From contig JAPYXD010000250.1 of assembly GCA_030998225.1 (NCBI GenBank), forward strand, positions 5,022,001-5,086,000: a stretch of 64,000 bases of DNA, written 5' to 3'. Shown here one piece after another: positions 33,158-44,670 of the stretch. Position 1 is the first letter of the stretch. Each line of letters opens with the position of its first letter. A program made the position numbers and the translations under genes. The notes beneath the pieces were generated by a model. That model ran no database searches and was not told the origin of the DNA. It saw nothing but the letters and a program-made list of their open reading frames with translations. Origin of the DNA: Diplolepis rosae. Its lineage: Eukaryota > Arthropoda > Insecta > Hymenoptera > Diplolepididae.

Positions 33158-34293
33158 GGGAGTTACTCAGGATGAAGAATTAACGAACAGAAAAATCTTA
33201 AACTTTGCAGAGCGTTAGAATATAATTAAAAAATTATCCGTACGAAATTTCAAGGTCTGAGGTGCGTTTTTTAGTGAGATATTCATATTTCTATTTTGCG
33301 CCTCTCTAGTTGATTCAACATGGGCTCTTCTGAGAAATCGCGGAGATTATCGTGTATTATCATTGATATCTTTTCAACTGACGAACAGATCATAACGGGA
33401 TTTGAACAGTAGAAAAATAACATGTTCAGGAATAGTTATTAACTTTAATAACATTCAAAGGTGGGTTCTAAAAGAAATAAAAAATACGATGAAGATTGGA
33501 AATTGCTGTGACTTTGGTCTTGGATTAGGTATGTGGCAACATCGCATTCGTAGGTTATGTGCACGAAATTTGAAATGTATGCGTTATATCTATTCAGCAG
33601 CTCGTACCAACTGGTGATTAAAATTTGTTATGAAAATCATGTTTTTAATAAAAGAAATATAACATATTAATTATTCGTATGATAAATAAACGAATTAAGT
33701 ACATAAAAACAACTTTATTTACATACATATCATAATACGTAGTACGTGAAATCTTTCTCAATGACATACTAAATTCGTCTTACTTTCACAGTCTCGAATC
33801 GATATGATAATTTTTCAATGCATATCTATTATCATCATAATCGTTCATTAAATATTATTTAGAATATTTGATATATATACAATAAATATATACCAATTAA
33901 ACTAAAGTAAATTAGTATTTTGTTTTCAGATAATCACAGATTTTGTTTTTAACTTTTCTATTATTTGTCACACGAATTTTCCCGTTTTTATCAGCACCAA
34001 ACAAACAAGATAATTCATCAAAACCATGTTCTTTGTATGCAGCGATAACCATAGCTACCGTGATGTCAAAGGCAATCATTTTTTTCCTTCTTTGGACGGA
34101 TGTGCAACTTTTTAATTCATTGTATAATTTCATGTCTGAGAAACATTTCTTAGGTACTGACATAACCATATGTGCGACTGTACGCCTGTGCGCACACGAA
34201 CAAACAAGATGCGACGTTGCCAGATCAAGTACTACTGTAGTTAACCTGCGTGTTTAACCCAGTTTTGACTAGGCGGGTAGGTGAGTAACTCCC
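33158..34293. mobile_element. 1,136-bp TTAA-flanked piggyBac-like element
   Basis: The left end GGGAGTTACTCA starts at 33158 and its reverse complement ends at 34293; TTAA flanks at 33154-33157 and 34294-34297. Subterminal pieces are also partly inverted (GTGGCAACATCGCATTCG near 33532, AGATGCGACGTTGCC near 34207). It contains a minus-strand 85-codon frame (33912-34169) without a known domain. It is distinct in TIR sequence from the element at 12962-13678. Confidence 0.75.
33912..34169 (-). CDS. Small unknown open frame inside the TTAA element
   Basis: The 85-residue product (MVMSVPKKCFSDMKLYNELK, ...RRKKMIAFDITVAMVIAAYK, EHGFDELSCLFGADKNGKIR) is basic and looks helical with an unusually coherent composition for this AT-rich region. 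I do not recognise it. It could be a remnant of an accessory gene or chance. Confidence 0.3.
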   Translation of the reverse strand: MVMSVPKKCFSDMKLYNELKSCTSVQRRKKMIAFDITVAMVIAAYKEHGFDELSCLFGADKNGKIRVTNNRKVKNKICDYLKTKY

Positions 34294-34297
34294 TTAA

Positions 34298-34559
34298 TTC
34301 ATATCTGACTGAGGGTTAATTATCATCATGATTAGCAGGGGACAAAATTCAGTCCAAACGATTGTCCACGAATATACTTCCCTTTCAGGATACATGGAGT
34401 GCGTTTGCCGACGCTTTTTACAGCTTTTCTATATAAATTATTGTACATTATTTGTATGTTCTTATCTTACACTTTCTTCTTTCTTGTCCCCCTTTATATT
34501 TTTCCTTCCTGCTTCTTTTTTACTTTTTTCATCCATTCCATCCCTTGTCCCTCCTCATT
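34298..34559. other. T/C-rich intron segment
   Basis: The sequence is pyrimidine-rich on +, i.e. purine-rich on the minus strand, and probably belongs to the 3' end of the adjacent LINE; no motif found. Confidence 0.4.
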
Positions 34560-35755
34560 CATTAAGTCCTCAATAATTTTATCTCTTCCTGAGTAGTTGC
34601 GTTCTTTTCTTACGTGGATTCCTGTCTTTTTCTGTCTCGCATAATCTACATGCCTTTTTTTCTTCCATCCAGTATCTGCTTGCTTTACATTTATTTCCTA
34701 GTTTAAATCTAGCAATTTTCTCTAGTTTCTGTCCCTTGCTTTTCTCCTGCAAATATCTTGGCATCCTTCCCGTTCTTCACCTTATGAACTCCTCGTTATA
34801 GGCTGACTCTTCCAATCTGCTTCGTCTCTCTCTTCTTTCCAGCTCTATTACTCTATTTCTCGATAATTCCACCACATTTTCCCATTTGTCGTCTCTCTCT
34901 TTTACTTCCCACTTGCTTTTCCCAGCATTTTTGTATAAGTCTTCCCTTACTTTCCCTAATCTTGTTTCTGTCCATTTTCCCTTATCCATATCTCTCCTAC
35001 ATTGTCTGAGTATCACATTTTCTGATCTTTTTATTATTCCTTCGTATTTAATTACTCTCTCGCTTGCCTCTACCATAATCCTTTCTATTTTCGTCTCCTC
35101 TCTTACCAGGTAGCCTGTTGTCCATCTCTCTAATCTTGGAATATTCTTTAGATACCTTTCTTGTATACTTTCGATTTCTTTTCCTTCTTATATGCCCCAT
35201 ATTTCTACCGCGTACATGCATATACTTGAAATCACCTCCAAACTTTCTTTCTCTTATGCTCCTTATCTGCACCGTTGCTGCTGCTGCTCTTTTCCTTAAA
35301 TCTTGTATGTGTGCATCGTTCTTTTTGTTGTATTTAAACGTGCACCCTAGATATTTAAACTCTCTTACCTCTTCTATTTCGTAGTCTTTGCATTTCCACT
35401 CTCCCTTCTTTCTGATTTTTCTCTTACCGAGTACCATTATTTTCGATTTTTCTGCATTTACCTCCATTTCTTTGTCCTTAAAGTACTTATTCAGGTATTT
35501 TATCATTTTCTCCATTTCCTCTTTCGTTTCTGCGGTTATCGCCAGGTCATCTGCGTATGACAGCTTATAAACTCTCTTGTTCCCAATTGAAATTTCGCTT
35601 AATTTCTTGCAAATTAATCCAAAAAATGGTTGCTCATTTTGATTGGTTTTTTCCGATTCATTAATTAAGGTTTGATATAAATTCCGTGCTACCTTTTGTT
35701 TTACATTATCTTTATCTTTGCCACTACTCATAATTATTTAATTTTCATATTGCAA
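34560..35755 (-). pseudogene. Non-LTR retrotransposon (LINE) RT, C-terminal two-thirds
   Basis: Minus-strand 35731-35048 encodes GLICKKLSEISIGNKRVYKL, then SYADDLAITAETKEEMEKMI with the catalytic YADD (35546-35557), VNAEKSKIMVLGKRKIRKKG, VREFKYLGCTFKYNKKNDAH and AAAATVQIRSIRERKFGGDF. Further frames (35076-34579) add the helical C-terminus and a Cys motif, ACRLCETEKD. The clade is not R1; this type is abundant in ants and other insects. The upstream third lies at 37916-38560 beyond the gypsy D insertion. Confidence 0.85.
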
Positions 35756-35879
35756 ATTCACGTGAAATAAATACTCCTTATTAATGGTTTGTTCAATAAG
35801 TGTTTCATAATTTAGAGATGAATCTCCTATTTGTTGAAAAAGTTTGTTCAATAAATTAGTAAAAGGAACGTGCGACATT

Positions 35880-36095
35880 CTGAAGATGTTAGATTCAAAT
35901 AGAGTAGCCTTCACGTAAACTAGTATTATACGAGAACATTGCTAGTTCAAGCCAATCATCCCATTCTGAATTTTTTGCAAAAAATTGTTTGAGATATTCT
36001 CCTAAAACATGATGTGAACGTTCTAATGATCCGTTTGATTGAGGGTGAAAAGTTGAGGTACGAAATTTGTTTAGTTTTAAAACGTTTTTCCAATC
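35880..36095 (-). pseudogene. Gypsy D integrase, C-terminal core
   Basis: Minus-strand reading gives TSTFHPQSNGSLERSHHVLG, EYLKQFFAKNSEWDDWLELA, MFSYNTSLREG and a stop. The HPQxNGxxER motif carries the third catalytic residue (Glu) of the DDE integrase. The first two Asps are deleted. Confidence 0.88.
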
Positions 36096-36369
36096 TTTTT
36101 AATAAATTACTTAGAAAATCTCTGCCTTGGTCAGTAAGTACTTTTTTTTTATCGTAATTTCAAATTTTGAGATATTTTTAAATTTTGGTAGTTTCACGTT
36201 TCTCTGAGTTTTTTGATTCGTTATCGCGAGGGGTTCCATTTGTAGTAACAAAATTTCGATTTCGATTTGGGTAGAGGGGGCTCTGGGGGTGAACGATTAT
36301 CGTCACAATGATCATCATCGTTTTTTTCGGAGTTCCTTTGATATCTTTGGTTTTTATTTCTTAAAAAAT

Positions 36370-37487
36370 TGTTGTTTGGAAAATTATCGCAATGGTTTCT
36401 TGCAAAATTATTATAACTACTTCTTTGACTATTGAAATTATTATACCTTTTTTGGTTAGGATATACTAAATTTTGTTGTTTATTAAGAACTGTTTTTTGA
36501 GCTTCACTTAAATGAAAACATTTTACAGTCGTGTGACTTGGTTTTTTACAAATGAAACAAATAATTTGTCTTCAAGTGCTACGTTAAACCGGGTAGATTT
36601 ATTGTTTTTATTATTAGTTGATTCTTCGGTTTTTAAATAATCCGTATTTTTATTTCTTCGCAGTGCAGAATTTGCAGCCAATTTTCGTTGAGTGTCTATA
36701 GCATCATTAATTACTTCCCTGAATGTGCCCTTTTGTACTACGCGAATTTCTAGTTCAGGACGCAAACCGCGTTTAAAACATTAAATTACGTCTCTTTCAA
36801 GGTTTTGTCTAAAATTATTGTCTACCTGACCATTATTATTGAGCCTGTGAGCATGTTCGATTTTATCGGCAATTTCTTCCATCCTAGCGGCATAGGAAAG
36901 TACAATTTCTCTTTCCCATATAAATGTATTATCTAATTCTCCCTGTAACTGATATACGCTTTTCGCGTATTTCGCTATTTTTAGTTTTTCTATTCTTCTC
37001 TGGTCGCATAAGTTGAACGAAAAATGCATTTTCTAGCTTCTCCAGATAATTTACCTCTTGATAATCTTGCGAGGTTTTCTTGAGCTGCAGGTATCGGTAG
37101 CATTGCCTTTGCCTCCATGGACCCCTTAATAAATTGTGACAATGGGACGTTACTCCCGTCGAACAAAGGGACTACCTTTAACGCGTCACTTAATGATACC
37201 TGCTGACTGTTGGGTATGGCTATGGCCATTTCTTCATTATTTCCTATTATGGGATTATCTCGATTTACGACTTCCGTGTCGCTTCTGTCTTCGTCGCTGT
37301 CGTTGTTATTAATTATGGAGTCGCGTGCCAATGAGGTTTTTAATTTCTCTTTCAAAGTTTTATTATCTATTGTTATTATTGTTGAGCTTAGCAAATTAGA
37401 TTTGTCAAAATAAGATAAATCGTTCGTTAGATTTTGATCTTGATTACTAGATCCTGTTAGAATTTGTTTTTTTATTTTTAATAACAA
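36370..37487 (-). pseudogene. Gypsy D gag
   Basis: Three minus-strand frames: 37487-36990 (SLSDALKVVPLFDGSNVPLS, ...LARLSRGKLSGEARK), 37029-36781 (LKIAKYAKSVYQLQGELDNT, LSYAARMEEIADKIEHAHRL) and 36765-36523, which runs on to a CCHC zinc knuckle ICFICKKPSHTTVKCF (about 36570-36525) and an Asn-rich tail. The knuckle is intact (Cys-2-Cys-4-His-4-Cys). It is the best preserved gag of the three related copies (A, B, D). Confidence 0.82.
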
Positions 37488-37915
37488 TAAAATCTGAAAT
37501 GAAGTATGTATTTTTTCATCAGGAAGTAAAATAATGATCTAAAGATATAATTATATCAAATATTTAAATTAAATAAATAATCGCTCAATTGTAAATTTAT
37601 AATGCTTAACAATAAATTTCTTAACTTATCCTCAAGGTGAGATCTCTGCGTGATTTTAAAACATATTTTATCGAAAATTTAGTTCAAAGAAATGTTTATA
37701 ATAAATATATTTTCTTTTCTATTTTGTTATTAATCTTTGTCTTGTCTTCTTAACTGACTGTGGGTTTCCCGGCCGAAGCACCAGAAAAAAGGAAATATGT
37801 CTCTTTATACCTCTCTTTTCTATAGGTGGTTTCCTCTCCCTTTAGTAACTTCCCCGAATTTTCTTTAGACCTTGCCTGTGCCTATGCTACACTCAAATAC
37901 GTCGCTGGACGTGAC

Positions 37916-38560
37916 ATATCATTTCATATATCGTATACGCTGTGCACATTAACTTTTCTCCTCTGTAGTTGCTTGCTTTTTTTTCTCTCCTTTTTTGTAT
38001 ACTGGGCATATTATGGCTTCCTTCCAAATCTCCGGCAGCTCTCTTTAACCTTCTGATGCTCCTTTCCTTTCAAATGATACGTTTTCTAGCCTTTCCCTAA
38101 ACTTTCTGATTTCTTCCTGCGACCAGTCTTTGATTTCTATTTCTAACTTCTGCGCGTCTATTTTTTCTATCCCTTTTCTTATTCCTGCTATCATTCCTCC
38201 CATGTTTCTTCCCTTAATGGTATCCCTTCTCGAGTGTTGAGCCATCCATGTGTATTTTTTGAAAATTTTCCTTCGATTACTTTCCAACCTTTTCCATCTA
38301 AACATGTTTCCTGAAATCGTACAATATCGAATTGCTGTATGTATTTCCAGAAATCTTCATTCATATTTTTCAGCCCTGCGATGTTCTATGAAAGTACTTT
38401 CACTCGTTTCTCTCCTTCCCTCTCTTGCATCTTTGTATGTTTTCTTCTTCCTTTTTATTTTCCTTTCCCCTTTTCCTTAATCACTCTTCTCTTTGTAACG
38501 CTATTTTTTCGCTGCTTGGCACATCGCACGATTTCCTTTTGAACGTCTTTCTCTTCACTT
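37916..38560 (-). pseudogene. LINE ORF2 5' part: endonuclease start and beginning of RT
   Basis: Minus strand from 38420: VKVLS, stop, NIAGLKNMNEDFWKYIQQFD, FQETCLDGKGWKVIEGKF (start of the AP endonuclease), then a deletion to ...WSQEEIRKFRERLENVSFER, ELPEIWKEAIICPVYKKGEK and ASNYRGEKLMCTAYTIYEM, the first RT motif. Gypsy D follows at 37915 and RT resumes beyond 35755. Most of the endonuclease is missing. Confidence 0.8.
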
Positions 38561-38705
38561 GTGTTATCATGGTTAATGTAATCATCATTATCATCAGAAA
38601 ATATGTAATTTTTACAATTTGAATCAGCTGTATGGTATAAGCTGTCTTGAAATTTGATGTTTTGATATCAAATATCTATCATGCATGTGCTACACAGTTT
38701 TCTCG

Positions 38706-38925
38706 AGAAATTCGACTTTATTCGTCAACATAGTTTCCTTCAAGCGTAATACATTCATTCCAATGCTTCTCTAACTTTTCGATGCCTTTTTTGTAGAATG
38801 ATTCGTCTTTGCTCTCAAAATAGGCCGCAGTTTCGGCAGTCGATTCTTCACTGGAGCCAAATCTCTTTCCCTGGAGAATTTTTAGAAAAGTGTATAAATG
38901 TTTGATAAAGTATAATCCCAATAGT
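38706..38925 (-). pseudogene. Mariner transposase C-terminal scrap
   Basis: The minus-strand frame reads LQGKRFGSSEESTAETAAYF, ESKDESFYKKGIEKLEKHWN and ECITLEGNYVDE, stop: the conserved mariner C-terminus. No catalytic residues remain. Positions 38561-38705 and 38926-39469 show nothing clear. Confidence 0.8.
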
Positions 38926-39469
38926 GTGAGCGTGTTAGGTATGTCAGAAAATGTATATGATTACCCCAATAAAAATATGACTGTTGGCTCTCAAACACAC
39001 GTTGATGCAATTGTATAATATTTGTCCCATGCAAGGTACTTTTCAAAAATTCTAAAGCCACCTGAAATTCTCTGTGAAATTTTTACGCGGAACAATATCA
39101 TACCTGTAATTGAAGACAATGGCGCAGAAGATTGAGGGTGTTTTCATCAATATAGATTAACTTGATTCGTGACAGGTGAGGGGTCTCGCGATAATCATGC
39201 ACCCCATAATGAGTGTTTGAAAATCGTACTAAATGGTGGTGTAAAATTGTCATGGTCCAAACGTCTCTGCTCTGGAGGGGTCAAGGTTATAATGTCTCTA
39301 ACTTTATGTATCGTTTCTTCTCATGTCGGAGGTAGAGAATTTGAAATTGGCAGAGGTGAAATGGTGAAACGTCTTTAATAGGAGAAAAAAAACCTCTGCT
39401 CCAGCGTCTTTCTGTTTCTGATGTTAGAAATGAAACGTTTGAATGCGCCCGTTTAGTTAACCAGGGAGC

Positions 39470-40604
39470 CACGACAGCTAGGCGAGAATAAAAATTCCTC
39501 TTCTCACCGGCGCGACAGCCCGACTCGCCCGGGGCGCGCGGCCACAGATATAGGTCCCAATGCGATTTTCACTGGTCTTCCCCGATGTTGCGCTCCCTAA
39601 GCCCGTCGAGAACCTTTTTCCTCATCACTGACGTGATGAATGACTTGATGTCCTCCCAGACACTGTGAGGCTGGAGGATGAGAGGTACCATTATGTCAGG
39701 AATGACCCCAGCACTCACTGTCCGACCGACACACCCCGTCTGCCGAAGACAAAGAGTGTGCTTCGCATCGTCTACAGAGAGACTGCATTAGCGACACGAC
39801 TCATGGTCTTTCTTCTTAAAGCGTTTCAGGTACGCATTGAAGCAAACATGGTCCGCAGGCGCTTGCGCGAAATGAAAGCTGGCTTCTCCTTATTTCAGAA
39901 CTTTCCCTCCTGAAGACAGAAGTTAAAGACTTCCAAAAGGATCTCCGGGTCTATCGCAATCACCTCTTTGAAGATTCCATTTAGCACCATATCAATCCTC
40001 GGAGCCGTGTTGGCTTTGAGCCTCCCGACCGCTCTCTTTAGTTCTTCGAGGTGAAAAGATCTTCGCATCGGACCATGCAGAAACTTTGGTGATGTCTGTG
40101 GAATGATTTCACTTGTGGTAATAAGCATCGCACGATGTACTTGACTTGATCGAGACTGCCTAAGCAGGGGGTCTTTTATTTAATCACCAATCTTTCCGTA
40201 ACTATTTGCGAGGCGAGACCCCACGTGTCCTTTTCGACCTCACCAATCAAATCTTCACAGCACTGAAAGTGGCTTTTCTTTATGCTGAGTCATATTGTGC
40301 TCCAGGAGAAGCTCCTTTCTTTGCCGCCTCTTCATGTATTCACAGGGTGACTCCGTTCCTGTATGCTAAAGTCGATGCACCGGTGGTCGCTCAAGGTGGT
40401 CACCTCGAGTAAGCACCAGTCGCTTCTCCTTGAAGCAAGATGGGGCGCAGCAATTGTGAGGTAGCAGTTGTACTCACGCACCCCGTTCAAAAAAAAACCT
40501 TGCTTCGGTCTTTAGAAAGTACCCGATGCCATATTGGGGGTTGCACACAAGGATTCTGGCCCTCCTCGATGCTTCCTGATACCAGGCACAATTTATAATA
40601 TATT
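39470..40604 (-). pseudogene. R1-clade non-LTR retrotransposon, copy 3: ORF2 and 3' UTR
   Basis: It shares the 3' UTR with copies 1 and 2 (around 39490-39570). Minus-strand 40128-39895 encodes SFHLEELKRAVGRLKANTAP and LNGIFKEVIAIDPEILLEVF, the RT start, followed by a deletion to the C-terminus; upstream lie linker text (40180-40290) and endonuclease scraps up to NCAWYQEASRR (about 40570-40600). The mariner at 40605-41003 then interrupts it. Confidence 0.8.
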
Positions 40605-41003
40605 ATTTTGCGTGCAAAAATGTCGAGTTCTTGAGCCGAATAAGTGTTATTCGAAGGAACTTTTGATTTACTTCTTTAATTTAAAGAAATCTGCAGCTAA
40701 GGCGCATTGCTTGCTTGTAGAAACATATGGTGAGGCTGCCGTAAGTGAGAGAAATTGTCTTGAGTGGTTTCAAAAGTTTAAGAACGTTGAATTTAACATC
40801 GAAGACAAAGAACGTAGCGGAAAGTCGAAGGTGTACGAAGACGCGGAATTGGAAGCATTCTTGGATCAAGATTCGTGCCAAACGCAAGAAGAACAATACA
40901 ATGGACAACACTTTGAATAAAACATAAGATTCCGTTCTTTCTCAATAAATGCTGAATTTTTTATAAAAAACGGCGGGAACTTATTTCGTACACCTTATAG
41001 ATG
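40605..41003 (+). mobile_element. Mariner N-terminal fragment inserted between R1-like ORF1 and ORF2
   Basis: The + frame 40640-40915 encodes LLIYFFNLKKSAAKAHCLLV, ETYGEAAVSERNCLEWFQKF and KNVEFNIEDKERSGKSKVYE, the mariner helix-turn-helix and linker; the catalytic part is missing. The right end (reversed) starts GGTGTACGAAATAAGTTCCC, a TIR, next to TA. The left TIR is eroded. Confidence 0.8.
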
Positions 41004-41009
41004 ACATAT

Positions 41010-41689
41010 TTTTGCCTCATTTAGTGCATGTCAGGCACTTCAGGGGGGGCCCTACACTCCTTGGACCTGTGCGTTGTGTCTTTACACCTCCAGCAATATC
41101 CCTGGCACCTATAGTACCGGGTAACCTCGGAATGCTCCTGGATGCGGCAGTTCGACCACCTGACCTTCACCTTCCCCGGCTGGAGGAGCTTAGAGCGTCC
41201 GCCTCTACCAGCTAAATTACTGCAGTCCTCACTCCGCCGAAACGGGTGTGAAGCTGGCACGGCTCATTTAGGCTGGGTTTTCCCAACGCTCCAGCGAGCG
41301 TAGCACCCACCTCTTCTTTCTGTACGGTCTCGTCAAGTTCCCTACTTTCCAGGGACCTTCTCGAAACCAGGGCTCTAATTTTTTCCCTTAACCTGACTGC
41401 TTTGTCGAACGTATTTTGAATGGCCGAGATAAAAGACCTCTAGTCCTATCTCCCGGGCATTTCCTTCAAGATATCAGCGTAGGATTGGCTGTCCCTCGCG
41501 AATACCTTGATGGCGTCACCCAACATAGTGGGTGGGGAGCGCTTCAACATATTTTCCTCCTTCTCATCCCATGCCTTCTGCACCGGTTCTTCTACATTTT
41601 ATTCTTCTTTTTCTTTTTGTCCCTTTTATTGGTCAAGTTTTATTCCCCGTCCTCTTTGGGGGTCCGGCTCCCGGCGTCTGCTGCGTAGC
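41010..41689 (-). pseudogene. R1-clade ORF1 (gag-like, zinc knuckles), copy 3
   Basis: Minus strand from about 41560: PTMLGDAIKVFARDSQSYAD, ILKEMPGR, stops, then SFISAIQNTFDKAVRLREKI, RALVSRRSLESRELDETVQK and, at 41260-41021, VRWSNCRIQEHSEVTRYYRC, QGYCWRCKDTTHRSKECRAP: a coiled-coil-like region followed by two degenerate CCHC knuckles. ORF1 proteins bind element RNA. It lies upstream of ORF2 (39470-40604) on this strand as expected. Confidence 0.8.
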
Positions 41690-41846
41690 TGGGCGATCAA
41701 CACCTTCGGACTGCGACTTGTTTCGATCACTACAGAATTCTCTTCATGGAACTATGCTGTCTTTAAGAGAGGTCTGTGAAAACCACTTGATTCAGTACTT
41801 CACCCAGAAACCCCAGGAGTTCTATACTGATACACGGAAAAAATAA
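41690..41846 (+). pseudogene. Mariner (Mos1-like) C-terminal scrap
   Basis: The frame gives SDCDLFRSLQNSLHGTMLSL, then CENHLIQYFTQKPQEFYTD, the segment after the third catalytic Asp of Mos1-like mariners (compare SDYNLFRSLHNS at 18600). Only about 50 codons remain. Confidence 0.75.
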
Positions 41847-43689
41847 GTACTGGGAAATTCACATGACAGAGTGCTCGAATTTCAGATGCGTTCAAAAGTT
41901 ACTTAAAACTAGAAGTACCATTCTTGCACAATTAGATCAACAATCCTGGAAAAAGTATAGAACTTTTCAAAAGTATTCAGTAGAAAGTCTGTGAAAATTC
42001 TGAGTACGCAAAATGTATAGTTTCTATCAATTTTCGAGAAAATAAAGTTTAAAGATTGGAAATTTCTAAGATTTAATATGAAATTCTTAAGATAGTACTG
42101 TCGGCAGGTAGCTAATCAAATCAGTACTTTTTCTTATTTGCTTCACGCAGTATCTAAATTTGTCAACGTCGCATGAGAAAGCAACTATATATGTGTGTAT
42201 AGCAGATGACTTCTTACGATACGTGAATGGCGCGCGCTTTCACTTATTCTGCGACGTTGCCACATCTATTTAATCGCCGTCGGTTACTGGAGAAAAATTA
42301 TATTTTTGCTTACTTAATTGGATTTTGCTACGCTTTCACGTATCCTATTGAAATGTTTCAACTTGCAAAATGATGCTTATATTATCAATCAATGCACCAG
42401 TTGTTTTTATTGAAATCTGAACAATAGTTATGGCGGGATTTTTAAATAAACTCGGTTTCCCATAAGGTTAGGTTTTAATCGTCTCAAAATGCAATTACTA
42501 ATTACTCCCCTCCAATGTACCCTAGGTCCTCAAAAATTTAACAGTACTACCGTAATATTGGCAGATAGAGCTCGCACAGCACTCGTGCATCAAAACCATA
42601 TAAATAAAACCATATGGCTACCGAAGCACTTCCGATATTTCCCAAAAAATTTTGGGTACATTTTATCTATAGAAAATGCAGGGTCGTGTAAGAAATCGCT
42701 GCGCCTTGTTTCACCAACAATTTTATACAATAAAGAAGTTTGAAGAATTATTATGTCTTTACATTTTTAAATGATGAGATTTTTAGTAAATTAATTACCA
42801 AATTGTAAATTATTAAATATAAGAATTTCATAATTTCTGAAGTTTATGTCAATTTACAAAGCAATAAAAATTGTGCGTATCTAAGAAAATGACACTGACA
42901 ACTGCGCATCGTCGCAGTAAAATATCCACAAGACTTTTAAGCGCAGTCCAAGAATTTTCCTTTGACTCGTCTAGCAGGTATTCGTCTCTTTCTAATCAAA
43001 TTATTCAGTCCAAACTCTTTTAAAATCTAAAGTACTTTTTAGAAGAAGTATTTGCATTTCTATAATTGTTTCAAAAACTATACAATAAAATTTGAAAGAA
43101 TTGCGTTCTTTGCCTGTGCTTGAATTAATCTAGGGCATTCTTCCTTTTTTCGATGAAGTTCTGAGCTGCTTCATAAAAAGTGAAGAGGTTCTTCGGAAAA
43201 ATTTGTCCTGTGCAAAAGTCTAGGACTGTCAAGTAAATTTCTCATTACTTATTTTTTCTGTGAAGAACCATGGCTCTGCCCGAAAAATGGCGAAATGATG
43301 TCGATTATAGTTAAGAAAATTTGGTTTGAAAGGATTGAACTTACTCTGATTTAAGCGTCTCTATTTCATTTAAAAACGCTACGGACTTCTTCGGTCAACT
43401 AATATTCAAATTTATTGCCTGTGGAATAATGATAATTAAATAAAAGATATATATTCTAACCTTAATTTTACATTTGACGATGGAGTGAGGTTAGGTTATA
43501 ATTTTTCTTTTTGAAATAATTATGGACTACTATTTTTCGTCACGTATCGTATAAACAATATTTATTAAAAAACAGTGGTATTTACAAAGTTCGGGGCTTT
43601 ATATTGCACCCCTGGCAACCTAACCTTGAACTCGACTAATATACAGAGTTGAGCGCCAGGTTATTTCATTAAAATAACCAAAATTACTA
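41847..43689. other. Intron, no recognised element
   Basis: AT-rich. A 12-bp inverted pair (TACGATACGTGA near 42217 and TCACGTATCGTA near 43539) could mark ends of something 1.3 kb long, but target duplications are not evident. The 84-codon frame at 42489-42743 has no domain. Confidence 0.4.
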
Positions 43690-44585
43690 TTTAAATGCAA
43701 AGTATGAATTGACCGGCCCACTCACACACAAAATGACCGCGGAGAGCGCGGGGTAAGGAGCAGCGTCACTGCTCTCGATCAGGGACACTTGGTTCTACGA
43801 TTATTTAAAGTTCTGACATAAGGAGAGAGAAGATCAAAGACTACCTGAGATCCTTCGGCGACCCCGCCAGCATCCTCGGCCTGCCATCCTTGAATTTTTA
43901 ATTGAAGAATATGGATCTCAAAGTGTTATTTGTTACTTGGCACACTTGCCACTTCGAACGCCGAACAGAGAATGAATAAATATAGCGAGATCCGCTGGCG
44001 TGCTCGCGAAACCGGAAGACGGTGGCGCTTACAAAGCTTACGACATTACCGACATTTACGTCGAGTTCTTATTCGCGAGCGACAGGTGGCGAAAGTACGC
44101 CGATCTTTAGCGCTGCCACGTGGCGATCAACGAAATTAACCTCGTCGCATAGACTATTATGTTGACAACCTGTCAACAAAGCGACGGCGAACTCCTCTCC
44201 TTGGTGTTCTTGAGCAGGCGAGTATTGATCGCCATCGACCGGACGGTGATCTCGTGGTGCTCGCATGTCTTGAAAAGAAATGAAAATAATAAGAATTAAA
44301 ATGTTATTAAAATTATTAGTGATCGGAATCCTTGGTCTGGCAGTCAGGAATAGGTTCCCCGGGAGTCTAACCTCTCCCCTGAGGTAAACTAATATTTACC
44401 ATCCTGTATATAATAATTAAAAGAACATAATTATAAGTTAAAGTCAGGAGCCTCCCGAGCACATTACGCTCGACCCCTGACTTTCGACTGTCGCAGACAG
44501 CCTCGGGCATGATTCTCTGCTCCAGGTTTGGACAAATTATAGATTTTTAAAACAATCATTGTGCGTGGACAAGTACCACGTCACA
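43690..44585. other. GC-richer, LTR-like segment
   Basis: Composition is clearly higher in GC than the neighbours. The right end ACCACGTCACA (reversed TGTGACGTGG) resembles the terminus of insect gypsy LTRs (gypsy B: TGTCACGTCC). The other terminus and target duplication are unclear, so solo-LTR status is only a suggestion. No protein motif. Confidence 0.35.
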
Positions 44586-44670
44586 ATATATATATATATG
44601 AAAATAACTGCCCTTTTGCAGATCTTACTGGATAACACAGAAAATTAGGCCTCCTATAAACTCACTCGTA

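Larger units (their letters stand above)
35756..37915 (-). mobile_element. Gypsy D, internally deleted, inserted into the LINE
   Basis: On the minus strand: LTR start TGTCACGTCC at 37915 (short, deleted LTR to about 37780), PBS-like GGTGCTTCGGCCGGGAA, leader, gag (37490-36370) and then directly the C-terminal integrase core (36090-35890), with PR, RT and RNase H missing. It sits between the two halves of one LINE RT, so it inserted there. No 3' LTR is visible on the left. Confidence 0.75.

Noticed and set aside
34328..34596. Ser/Phe/Leu-rich + strand frames
   Set aside because: Mirror of purine-rich LINE coding sequence on the minus strand; not a gene.
42489..42743. 84-codon + strand frame in the intron
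   Set aside because: No recognisable motif and no element context; treated as chance.
43690..44585. Solo LTR of a gypsy element
   Set aside because: Only one LTR-like end could be seen and no target duplication; kept only as a low-confidence composition note.
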